A stretch of DNA of 63,099 nt. Source: Prevotella sp. UBA6994. Its GTDB lineage: Bacteria > Bacteroidota > Bacteroidia > Bacteroidales > Bacteroidaceae. Positions 8,261-15,223 of the stretch are shown here, one piece after another (position 1 is the first letter of the stretch; each line of letters begins with the position of its first letter). The stretch is taken from assembly GCA_002449845.1 (NCBI GenBank), contig DJXW01000023.1:1-63099 (forward strand), read 5' to 3'. The position numbers and the translations under genes were made by a program. The notes under the pieces are model-generated. The model saw only the letters and a list, made by a program, of their open reading frames with translations. It made no database searches and was not told where the DNA came from.

Positions 8261-8713
8261 TTAAATATCCGTTACCCCTATCCCTCCTTTCTGCTGGTAA
8301 CGTGCTATGATGCGTGATTTGACTTGCTCTAAGCGGTAAGCCATGTAGTCGCGGCCGATTCGCTCCGCTTCCTGACTCTGGCGGTAGTGCTCATCAAGGT
8401 CTGCACCATCGACGACATAGACGGTGCAGGACTTGTCGGCACGGATGGTGACAGGAGCGGCGTCGCCGTCGAGACAGTAGGGATAGTTGCCCACAAGGTC
8501 GCCCGCAGCGACGGTCTCGACAGTACTCTCGCCACCTTCGTAATTTCGGACAAGGTAATGGAAACTTCCGCTCTCAATGTAACCGAAGAGGCGGACGGCG
8601 GCTCCCTCGGCCTCAAAGATGTCGCCATGCGAGAAGTGCATGAGCCTGCCATGGCGCAGACAGTAGTCGCGCAGGTAGGCCAGGGCCTCAGAATAATGTT
8701 CTTTTTGTTTCAT
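8261..8713 (-). CDS. Crp/Fnr-like cNMP-binding protein without a DNA-binding domain (copy 1)
   Basis: The start at 8713 (MKQKEHY) is shared with copy 2; a longer frame to 8809 enters conserved upstream DNA and is not needed. The 150 residues cover a cyclic-nucleotide-binding fold (FSHGDIFEAEG, then GYIESGSFHYLVRNY, then GDLVGNYPYCL) and the start of the dimer helix (YRQSQEAERIGRDYMAYRLEQ), but the protein ends where the helix-turn-helix should begin. It may bind a ligand and dimerise without binding DNA, or act by forming heterodimers. Copy 2 at 10772-11215 is about as long and also lacks the helix-turn-helix, so the truncation is old or selected. Ligand unknown. Confidence 0.7.
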   Translation of the reverse strand: MKQKEHYSEALAYLRDYCLRHGRLMHFSHGDIFEAEGAAVRLFGYIESGSFHYLVRNYEGGESTVETVAAGDLVGNYPYCLDGDAAPVTIRADKSCTVYVVDGADLDEHYRQSQEAERIGRDYMAYRLEQVKSRIIARYQQKGGIGVTDI

Positions 8714-8811
8714 ACGCTCATGATTTTGCAGTTTTTTGCCTACAAAATAACAAAAAAAAGCGTAAAAAACAACTCGGCGAAGCCCGAAAACAGGTCGCCG
8801 AGGGTGCAACT

Positions 8812-8827
8812 CTAAAACTAGTTTTAG
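8812..8827. promoter_or_regulatory. 16-base perfect palindrome CTAAAACTAGTTTTAG (copy 1)
   Basis: A perfect dyad about 100 bases upstream of the Crp-like start, repeated without change at 11314-11329. Size and symmetry suit an operator for a dimeric regulator such as the neighbouring Crp-type proteins; this is inference. Confidence 0.45.
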
Positions 8828-8897
8828 AAATTCAAGAAATATTTGGCTCAGTTGAGCGTCTTTTGAGCCAAAAGTATGATGGGAAGACTGTTTGGCT

Positions 8898-9032
8898 TTA
8901 TGTCTTTCCGAATGTAATCTCCTTGCGGAGTTTGCTCAGGTAGATGGGCGTGATGTTGAGGAACGAGGCGATGTCCTTCAGCGAGAGCATCTGCACCACC
9001 TGCGGACAGCGGTCGATGAGACGACGGTAGCG
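8898..9032 (-). pseudogene. C-terminal remnant of a Crp/Fnr-type regulator
   Basis: The last 45 codons match the C-terminal end of the gene at 11400-11987, including the helix-turn-helix (LSLKDIASFLNITPIYLSKL) and the ending RKEITFGKT. The rest of the gene is absent: homology breaks at about 9032 and unrelated sequence follows. It is a by-product of the duplication that gave copy 1. It has no start of its own. Confidence 0.75.
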
Positions 9033-9103
9033 GCCACGTCACCGTCTGGCGATGGGTGAAGAAGTTTGACTGGATACAGGGGAGAAAGGGACGTAATAAA
9101 AGA

Positions 9104-9147
9104 AAAGCGAAAGACAGTGGTAAGATGTTGGCACTGTCTTTCGCTTT
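9104..9147. terminator. 16-base perfect inverted repeat, terminator of the toxin-antitoxin operon
   Basis: AAAGCGAAAGACAGTG (9104-9119) pairs perfectly with CACTGTCTTTCGCTTT (9132-9147) across a 12-base loop. It lies about 45 bases after the last minus-strand gene and has A/T runs at both ends. Confidence 0.75.
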
Positions 9148-9192
9148 ATAACATTACTATTCCATGTAAAGACTGCAGATTAAGTAAAGCAG

Positions 9193-9660
9193 TTATTTAC
9201 TATGCTCGTATATGTCGTTGAAAACTGCCTCAATGAAGATGATGTGATAGATATTCCACTCTCGGAATCCGACCATCGCTCTCTTGTCATTGGCAGACCT
9301 CAGAACCATTAACTGCACTTCTGGCGTTATCTCGGTAGGCAACTTATTCTTCATTCTGTCATGAGGCAAAAACTCCCACCCATAGTCATGGCGTTTCTCA
9401 ATAGCCATTTGTTTCCATCCCAAATCAGAATACTTTTTGAGGCGCAAAAGAAAATCCTGAAAGAACTTGGCTTTTACGTCACCATCAAATGAAACCTTCT
9501 GAAGATATTTGAAAGAAAACAAAGGATAGTCAATCATAGCCATTCGGTCAATGTTCGTCTGATTGATATTCTTTTCGCCTTCTGGCAGTTTGATAAAACC
9601 TTTTGCTATGATAGCAGCATCCTTTTTCCTACGCTTAGTTGCCTTGCTGGTATGCCCCAT
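9193..9660 (-). CDS. Probable toxin of a Panacea-type toxin-antitoxin pair
   Basis: The product is 155 residues with a basic N terminus (HTSKATKRRKKD). The C-terminal third (RSANDKRAMVGFREWNIYHIIFIEA, then DIYEH; residues about 128-153) looks like a compact alpha/beta fold of the kind found next to DUF4065 antitoxins. The start codon directly follows the antitoxin stop with no gap, the normal antitoxin-first order. I do not recognise its catalytic family. The toxin role rests on the partner, since Panacea antitoxins are known to pair with many unrelated toxin folds. A strong terminator ends the operon. Confidence 0.6.
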   Translation of the reverse strand: MGHTSKATKRRKKDAAIIAKGFIKLPEGEKNINQTNIDRMAMIDYPLFSFKYLQKVSFDGDVKAKFFQDFLLRLKKYSDLGWKQMAIEKRHDYGWEFLPHDRMKNKLPTEITPEVQLMVLRSANDKRAMVGFREWNIYHIIFIEAVFNDIYEHSK

Positions 9661-10101
9661 TTACTTGAGTCTTTTCTTAAAATAAGTTTTCAATTTGTCC
9701 TGAGCTATTTCATTTCCAACTCCTGTTGGGGTCGAACTCCAAGGCATTTCTGAATGAGTCATATTCATCAATCCAACAGCTGAGTAAGCGCCATATACTC
9801 TAAATACTTCGTCAAAAAGAGCTTTTTCTTTAGGACCTGCAAAAGCAAAATCGCTTTCTTCTGGCTCAATACCATTACGGCCATAAGTTTTGTAATGCTC
9901 ATATACAACAGGTACAACAGGACCATACTGCCATGCTTCTATTGGCTCATTAAAAAGAGGCTCATTGAAGTATGCCAAATGAAATCCTTGCTCATAATAG
10001 AGCATTTTCTGCAATTTGAGATTAGTCAGCAAATCACCGCCACCGTTGTCAGCGGCTCGCTTCAATAACTCATTTGCTATATCCATTACATTGTATGCCA
10101 T
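9661..10101 (-). CDS. Panacea-domain (DUF4065, SocA-like) antitoxin
   Basis: The product is 146 residues. The sequence has the hallmark pattern of the Panacea/DUF4065 family: DIANELLKRA, then LTNLKLQKMLYYEQGFHLAYF, then the strongly conserved EAWQYGPVVPVVYEHYK, and MTHSEMPW near the C terminus. Members include the proteolysis adaptor SocA and many antitoxins that neutralise neighbouring toxins. A -7 box (TAATTTTG on the minus strand) lies about 30 bases upstream, and the downstream gene begins immediately after this stop. The pair sits between two copies of a Crp-like locus, as expected for a cassette inserted into a duplication. Confidence 0.85.
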   Translation of the reverse strand: MAYNVMDIANELLKRAADNGGGDLLTNLKLQKMLYYEQGFHLAYFNEPLFNEPIEAWQYGPVVPVVYEHYKTYGRNGIEPEESDFAFAGPKEKALFDEVFRVYGAYSAVGLMNMTHSEMPWSSTPTGVGNEIAQDKLKTYFKKRLK

Positions 10102-10131
10102 ATCTGTAACTGTTTAATTGGTTTCTGGGCG

Positions 10132-10139
10132 CAAAATTA
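10132..10139 (-). promoter_or_regulatory. Bacteroidetes -7 box for the Panacea operon
   Basis: TAATTTTG on the minus strand fits TAnnTTTG and is 31 bases upstream of the antitoxin start. No convincing -33 element is visible. Confidence 0.5.
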
Positions 10140-10207
10140 GCAATTATTTCTTTAATTACATAATATTCGGTACATTTTTCCACATTATTAATACTTATAG
10201 GAGCAAT

Positions 10208-10300
10208 AATAGCAACATTAAGCACTACTTCGCAGAGAACAACATCATCGTCTATACCATCAACATTACCAAGACTGCAAAGGAGATTAGTCTGGGCAAC
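10208..10300 (+). pseudogene. Short remnant resembling pyruvate:ferredoxin/flavodoxin oxidoreductase (NifJ)
   Basis: Thirty-one codons read NSNIKHYFAENNI, then VYTINITKTAKEISLGN, closely resembling the NifJ segment in which a lone ATP-independent 2-oxoacid oxidoreductase has YFAENNI, INATKIA and GLGNR motifs. The similarity stops dead at both ends, and the flanks encode an unrelated opposite-strand gene. It is best read as a scrap of a rearranged gene. The identification is from memory of the family and needs a search. Confidence 0.35.
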
Positions 10301-10301
10301 C

Positions 10302-10775
10302 TCATGCGGTGGCTGGCTCGAGGCCGGCGGGCTGGCTGTCGAAGATGTCGCGGATGTCGGCTCCCCACTCGCTGTAGAGGCCGTTGTCGCGCGAGAAGGT
10401 TTAGAGGATGCCCATGCGCTGGATGGTGATGGTGCTGTCGGTGACGCGGAGGGGATGCGGGTCGCCATCCTCCAGGTAGAGCCATTCGCCACCGCCCTTG
10501 TCAACGAGGGTGACGGTGGTCTTCGCCGTGGGCTGGATGAGCAGACCCGTGGGCGTGGTCGAGATGTTGCACTCGTAGAGCTGGTTCTCGCGGTCGAAGA
10601 TGAGGCAGGAGGTGCCGTCGCCCTGCATGGAATAGTGTTGCTCGCCGCCTTGCGGGTAGGCCACATGGCGCAGCACCCATGCCCTGGTGAGGTCGAGGCC
10701 GTCGCTGGACTGATCCTGAGGGTCGGAACAGGCGCAGAGGGTGAGCAGCAGCGTGAGGATAAGAGCGTGTTTCAT
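10302..10775 (-). pseudogene. Small lipoprotein gene with an in-frame TAA
   Basis: From the ATG at 10775 the product has a lipoprotein signal (MKHALILTLLLTLCAC) and a lipocalin-like run of short strands (LIFDRENQLYECN, then GEWLYLEDGD). The frame hits TAA at 10401-10403 and then stays open for about 32 more sensible codons (TFSRDNGLYSEWGADIRDIF) to a TGA at 10302. This suggests that a roughly 157-residue protein lost its last fifth. The ATG overlaps the stop of the Crp-like copy 2 (ATGA), so the two are coupled. A 125-residue truncated form could still be made and exported. Family not recognised. Confidence 0.6.
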
Positions 10776-11215
10776 ACGTCGCGGACTCCTTTCTTGCAAT
10801 AGCGACTGTATATGTGTGACTTGACTTGTCCTAAGCGGTAGGCCATGAAGTCGCGGCCCATGCGCTCCGCCGCCTGACTCTGGCGGTAGTGCCGTTCGAG
10901 GTCTGCGCCATCGACGACATAGACCGCGCTGGGCACGACGGCGACGAGGGACGTGGGGGCGGCGTCGCCATCGAGACAGTAGGGATAGCAGCCCACAAGG
11001 TTGCCCGCAGCGACGGTCTCAACGGTGCTTTCGCCACCTTCGTAATTTCGGACAAGGTAACGGAAACTGCCGCTCTCAATGTAACCAAACAAGCGGGCGG
11101 CGGCTCCTTCGGCCTCAAAGATGTCGCCATGCGAGAAGTGCATGAGCCTACCATGGTGCAGACAGTAGTCGCGCAGGTAGGCCAGGGCCTCAAAATAATG
11201 TTCTTTTTGTTTCAT
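10772..11215 (-). CDS. Crp/Fnr-like cNMP-binding protein without a DNA-binding domain (copy 2)
   Basis: This is a paralogue of 8261-8713 with the same start and length class (147 residues). The nucleotide-binding half is nearly the same (FSHGDIFEAEG, FGYIESGSF, GGESTVETVAAG), but the middle is different (APTSLVAVVPSAVYVVDGADLERHY), as is the C terminus (IYSRYCKKGVRDV). It also stops before any helix-turn-helix. It is translationally coupled to the lipoprotein gene downstream and follows a full-length Crp-type gene that is itself broken. The pair may once have worked as DNA-binding and non-binding partners; this is inference. Confidence 0.7.
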   Translation of the reverse strand: MKQKEHYFEALAYLRDYCLHHGRLMHFSHGDIFEAEGAAARLFGYIESGSFRYLVRNYEGGESTVETVAAGNLVGCYPYCLDGDAAPTSLVAVVPSAVYVVDGADLERHYRQSQAAERMGRDFMAYRLGQVKSHIYSRYCKKGVRDV

Positions 11216-11535
11216 ACGCTCATGATTTTGCAGTTTTTTGCCTACAAAATAACAAAAAAAAGCGTAAAAAACAACTCGGCGAAGCCCGAAAACAGGTCGC
11301 CGATGGTGCAACTCTAAAACTAGTTTTAGAAATTCAAGAAATATTTGGCTCAGTTGAGCGTCTTTTGAGCCAAAAGTATGATGGGAAGACTGTTTGGCTT
11401 TATGTCTTTCCGAATGTAATCTCCTTGCGGAGTTTGCTCAGGTAGATGGGCGTGATGTTGAGGAACGAGGCGATATCCTTCAGCGAGAGCATCTGCACCA
11501 CCTGCGGACAGCGGTCGATGAGCCGACGGTAGCGG
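11023..11535. repeat. Duplicated segment, copy 2 (paired with 8521-9032)
   Basis: The counterpart of copy 1, with the same 2502-base offset and no visible indels over about 500 bases. It includes the palindrome CTAAAACTAGTTTTAG at 11314-11329 and a hairpin CTCGGCGA/TCGCCGA-type element just before it. The surrounding Crp gene is more complete here, so this is the likelier parental arrangement. Confidence 0.8.
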
Positions 11536-11987
11536 CTGCGGGCGGTGTAGCGGTAATGGTCGAGGTCGCGCCCATAGACCATCTTGAACAGGTTCTTCAG
11601 GATCTTCACGTCCATCTTCGCCATCTTCGGGTCGTTGTCGAACAGTGCCTGCAGCTCGCGTCCGCTGATGATGCGCACCTCGCACGGCATGTCCGCCTCG
11701 ATGCTCACCTCCGACACGTCGCCGTCGAGACAATAGGGGAAGTCGGCCACGAACTCGCCCTCGAAGGCGAAACCCGTGCAGTAGTCCTTGCCCTCCTCGT
11801 CGTTATGCACCATGTACTTGAAGCAGCCCCGCTCCACGAACGCCACCCACTGTGCCGGCTCGCCCGCCTCTTCCAGCGTCTCGCCCCGCTCGAACGTTCA
11901 CCGTTCCCCGTGCTCCATGCAGTACTCTCGCAGGAACTCCAAATCGAGTCCCTCCTTGTATGTGTTGAATTGCTTGTTTGGTGTCAT
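11400..11987 (-). pseudogene. Crp/Fnr-type regulator broken by an in-frame TGA
   Basis: From the ATG at 11987 the frame reads 29 codons (TPNKQFNTYKEGLDLEFL, then EYCMEHGER), meets TGA at 11898-11900, then continues open for 166 codons. The rest has the cNMP-binding half (FVERGCFKYMVHN, FAFEGEFVADFPYCLDGD) and a C-terminal helix-turn-helix (LSLKDIASFLNITPIYL). The intact gene would encode about 195 residues. A shorter product could start at the GTG at 11846 but would lack the first strands. The same gene survives only as a 45-codon scrap in the other duplicate. Confidence 0.7.
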
Positions 11988-12138
11988 ATTCGTCAATTAT
12001 CTGATTCGTGGGTACAATGGTAGTCATTTTTCAGCACAAATCGTTTCTTTTTGTTATACCACAGCCTTGTTTTAGACAAAATTTTCTTAAATTACGCGCG
12101 AAACGATGATTTTATGCCTTCTTCTCAAGAAAAATGTG

Positions 12139-12146
12139 TACCTTTG
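12139..12146 (+). promoter_or_regulatory. -7 box of the SIS-HAD operon
   Basis: TACCTTTG fits TAnnTTTG and lies 45 bases before the first start codon of the four-gene operon. It is the only good promoter match until 18227, supporting one transcript for the four genes. Confidence 0.6.
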
Positions 12147-12190
12147 CAAATCGATTAATGCCACTTTTTTAGTGGACTCAAAGTTTAATT

Positions 12191-14086
12191 ATGGGAAAGC
12201 CATTCAAAGGAGAGTTGGAAAAGCTTGCGGACACCATAAAGTGGGCAGAGAAGCAGGATGTGACGCGTCTTGCTAAGTTCCTGTTTGAGGAGAACAAGGA
12301 AACCCCATTGGTGTGCATTGGCTCTGGAGGCTCCTTTAGTGCCTGCCATTATGCAGCTCAGCTCTATCAGCAGCGTAACGGTGTGCTGGCACAGGCTATG
12401 ACTCCTTTACAGTTGATGTATGCAGGGCGGGATATCATAAGGGATTGTAAATTACTCTTCCTTAGTGCCAGCGGCAAGAACAAAGACATATTGAATGCCA
12501 TCAAGTATGGCGTGAAATATAACGAGGCAGGTATGATGAGCCTGACCCTCAGAAAGAATAACCCTACTGAGGAACTGCTACAGCAGTACCCCAAGGTACA
12601 GCGTTGGAGTGAGGATATACCTACTGAGAAGGACGGCTTTCTGGCCACCAATTCACTGGTCGCAACATTCACACTGTTAAGCCGCAGTTATGACTCGGTT
12701 CCTGTTAGCAAAGGAATCTCACAGAATGGTACATATTCCAAGAACTATGAATTTGACCTTTCTGCTATTCAGAACTTCTTGGTGCTATATGGAGCCGCAG
12801 GTGAACCCGTAGCATGGGATATTGAATCTAAGCTTACTGAGGCAGCTTTAGGTTCTGCTTTGCTAAGCGACTATCGTAACTTTGGTCATGGCCGTCATCA
12901 TTGGTTTGCCAAGCGCAAGGAGAACTCCTGCATTATTGCACTGATAAGTCCAGTTGAAAAGGAGTTGGCAATTAAAACCATCAAGAGCCTGCCTGTGGAT
13001 GTTCCAGTCATTTATATTGAGACTGAGTTAGAATCACCTCAGGCATCTATAGATATGTTGCTTAAGGCATTCATCTTTGTCCGTGATTTGGGCGTAGCCC
13101 GTGGCATAGACCCCGGACGGCCGGGGGTTCCTGCTTATGGCCGTTTACTTTATAACTTGGATTATTACAAGCTGACTAACCGCATTTTACCCAAAGAGAA
13201 TACCATAGATGTTGCGGTACGCCGTAAACTGGGTGATGCTGGAAAAGAGAATGCAGCCTTGTGGGAGCATTACAGTCAGGCTTGCAAACGGTTCGTGCTG
13301 CGACTCAATAGGGGAAAATACACTACTGTAGCCTTTGACTATGATGGGACTCTGTCTGCAAAAGACCGTGTCAGCAGATATACAAATGGTCTTAGCGATG
13401 ACATCCGTGATGCATTGGTAAAGCTTCTTGATAATGGAGTTGAGATAAGAATTGCTACCGGTCGTGGAAAGTCTGTTGGAAAATCACTCAAAGAGTCTAT
13501 AGATAAGAAATACTGGTCTCAGATCAAGGTGGGCTACTATAACGGAGCCTGCTTGCTGACACTTGGGGATGAAAAGAAACTGGAAGCTTTCCTAGACTGT
13601 TCCTTTGACCCTGAGTTAAAAGAATTGGAAAAAGAACTGATGCGTAGAATCTCGAAAGATTGTATTAATTACGAGTTATCAGAACGCAGGCAGCAATTAT
13701 CGATTGAGGGCGAAATGACGGCAGAGGAGTCTCAGATTATCTATGACATCTGTCGTGAAATCATCTGGGACAAACAGCTCAAGGGCATTCGCGTATGGCG
13801 CAGTAGCCATAGCATGGATATCGTGGTTTACCACGAGGTAAGCAAACTGAATGTGATTGAAAACCCCGATACGACCCTCTGTATAGGTGATTATGGCAGT
13901 GTAGAAGGCAACGACTACGAACTGCTTACAAGCCGTGCTTCACTGAGCGTTGATAAAGTGTCAAAGAATGCAGACAGTTGCTGGAACATAGCACCTTCTG
14001 GTGTATATGGTCTGGACGCAACGCTTTATTACCTAAGCCGTCTTACTGTAAAAGACGGCGTCATTAAATGTAAGTTTAGCGTATGA
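12191..14086 (+). CDS. SIS-domain / HAD-hydrolase fusion protein
   Basis: The product is 631 residues. The N-terminal half is a SIS (sugar isomerase) fold with the phospho-sugar-binding pattern CIGSGGSFSACHYAAQL (about residues 42-58) and LFLSASGKNKDIL (about 92-104), the S-x-S-G signature. The C-terminal half is a HAD phosphatase with motif I FDYDGTLS (about 382), motif II ATGRG and motif IV GDYGSVEGND (about 563), so the catalytic aspartates are present. This predicts binding of an aldose/ketose phosphate and removal of a phosphate. It overlaps the phosphoribosyltransferase-like gene by 4 bases (ATGA). The fusion with PRTase and ATPase neighbours does not fit cell-wall or hexosamine metabolism; a nucleotide-sugar or conflict role is inferred. 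Confidence 0.8.
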   Translation: MGKPFKGELEKLADTIKWAEKQDVTRLAKFLFEENKETPLVCIGSGGSFSACHYAAQLYQQRNGVLAQAMTPLQLMYAGRDIIRDCKLLFLSASGKNKDILNAIKYGVKYNEAGMMSLTLRKNNPTEELLQQYPKVQRWSEDIPTEKDGFLATNSLVATFTLLSRSYDSVPVSKGISQNGTYSKNYEFDLSAIQNFLVLYGAAGEPVAWDIESKLTEAALGSALLSDYRNFGHGRHHWFAKRKENSCIIALISPVEKELAIKTIKSLPVDVPVIYIETELESPQASIDMLLKAFIFVRDLGVARGIDPGRPGVPAYGRLLYNLDYYKLTNRILPKENTIDVAVRRKLGDAGKENAALWEHYSQACKRFVLRLNRGKYTTVAFDYDGTLSAKDRVSRYTNGLSDDIRDALVKLLDNGVEIRIATGRGKSVGKSLKESIDKKYWSQIKVGYYNGACLLTLGDEKKLEAFLDCSFDPELKELEKELMRRISKDCINYELSERRQQLSIEGEMTAEESQIIYDICREIIWDKQLKGIRVWRSSHSMDIVVYHEVSKLNVIENPDTTLCIGDYGSVEGNDYELLTSRASLSVDKVSKNADSCWNIAPSGVYGLDATLYYLSRLTVKDGVIKCKFSV

Positions 14087-15219
14087 ACAGCAACTTAGCC
14101 AACCAATTACTTGCTAGCATCATGAAGTGGGATGCCCAGACTTTGGCATCTGAGCGTGCTGCTTTGGAATTCATGGGCAGCATGAAATATGATGGTTATG
14201 ACCGCTACATGCCTGGTATGCGGTTCATGAGCAGTTTGGTGCAGTGGTTGAATGATATTGATGAGGCTGACCGCGATGAAGCGTTCAAGTTTATTAAGGA
14301 GCGGCTTGTATTTATTTCTTCTACTCAGATGAACTATCTGGTGGATTTGCTGTACGACTCAAAGATCCGTCCTTCATTGTTGGATATGGCCACATCAGAA
14401 ACTGGGATGAGATCTTACATGCGCTCTAATGCGAAGGTACGTGAACGATTTGAGATAGAGAAACGCTCCTCGTTAGTGATTGGCTTAAGTGACGGAGCAC
14501 ATACTGATATTCTGCGTCGTAGCGCCCAGTTCAATAATGAGCAAGTGCTTACAAACTACTATCCTGACGGTAAGAAACTAAAGGATATGTTGGAGGCACT
14601 CCGTAAAGATGAAAAACTCAAAGGGATAGAGAATCCATATTTCCATAGGGTATTCTTGATAGATGATTTTACCGCCAGCGGCAAGAGTTTTATCCGCTTT
14701 GATAACGAGGATGGTAAGTATCATGGCAAACTCAAAAAGATTATTGATGAGCTTTGCACCATTGGCTATCCTGAAAGAGGACAGAAAGTTGAGCACTTAA
14801 GCTACTTACTGAAACCTGATCTGGACGAAATACAAATAGATATATTGTTCTGTATAGCCACAGAAAAAGCGATAACCAATATCAAAACTGCCCTTGATGC
14901 TTATTTGGCTGTGAAAGATACACCAAGAAAGGTTACATATACCATCCATGTGGTTCAGGTTCTGGAAGATAAACTCTCAGATGATATTAAAGCAGACAAG
15001 AATCTGGTTGATGTGTTGAAAAAAGAGAAGCATTTTGTCAAGGAGGCTGTTTTGTCTAAGAGCTACTCTGTAGGAAAGGATGACAATCCTTGGTTGGGAT
15101 TTGATGAATGTGCACTACCTGTAGTGTTGGCGCACAATACGCCCAACAATTCACTGCCTATTATTTGGCAAGATGCTGAAAGATTCCATGGTCTGTTCCC
15201 CCGTATAAGCCGCCATTGA
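14083..15219 (+). CDS. Phosphoribosyltransferase-like protein
   Basis: The product is 378 residues. Residues 190-203 read VFLIDDFTASGKSF, the classic PRPP-binding loop of type I phosphoribosyltransferases (hydrophobic run, two acidic residues, then T-x-S-G). An upstream strand, SSLVIGLSDGAHTDILRR (about 129-146), probably forms the flexible loop or pyrophosphate-binding part. The N-terminal 120 residues are helical and are not part of any standard salvage enzyme. The base acceptor is unknown, and the C-terminal region matches no known purine or pyrimidine enzyme I can recall. The gene overlaps its upstream neighbour by 4 bases and is 4 bases from the ATPase gene, so co-production is very likely. 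Confidence 0.75.
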   Translation: MNSNLANQLLASIMKWDAQTLASERAALEFMGSMKYDGYDRYMPGMRFMSSLVQWLNDIDEADRDEAFKFIKERLVFISSTQMNYLVDLLYDSKIRPSLLDMATSETGMRSYMRSNAKVRERFEIEKRSSLVIGLSDGAHTDILRRSAQFNNEQVLTNYYPDGKKLKDMLEALRKDEKLKGIENPYFHRVFLIDDFTASGKSFIRFDNEDGKYHGKLKKIIDELCTIGYPERGQKVEHLSYLLKPDLDEIQIDILFCIATEKAITNIKTALDAYLAVKDTPRKVTYTIHVVQVLEDKLSDDIKADKNLVDVLKKEKHFVKEAVLSKSYSVGKDDNPWLGFDECALPVVLAHNTPNNSLPIIWQDAERFHGLFPRISRH

Positions 15220-15223
15220 TTGT

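Larger units (their letters stand above)
8521..9032. repeat. Duplicated segment, copy 1 (paired with 11023-11535)
   Basis: The two segments align with a constant offset of 2502 bases. The non-coding part and the 3' end of the neighbouring Crp gene (8713 to about 9030) differ at only a few positions, whereas the coding part to the left is clearly more diverged. Homology stops abruptly near 9032, inside the upstream Crp gene. Confidence 0.8.

Noticed and set aside
2798..11987. Recoding of TGA (selenocysteine or altered genetic code) to explain in-frame stops
   Set aside because: Intact genes in the same window end in TGA (for example the SIS-HAD gene), one of the three interruptions is TAA, and no SECIS-like hairpin or selenoprotein family is evident.
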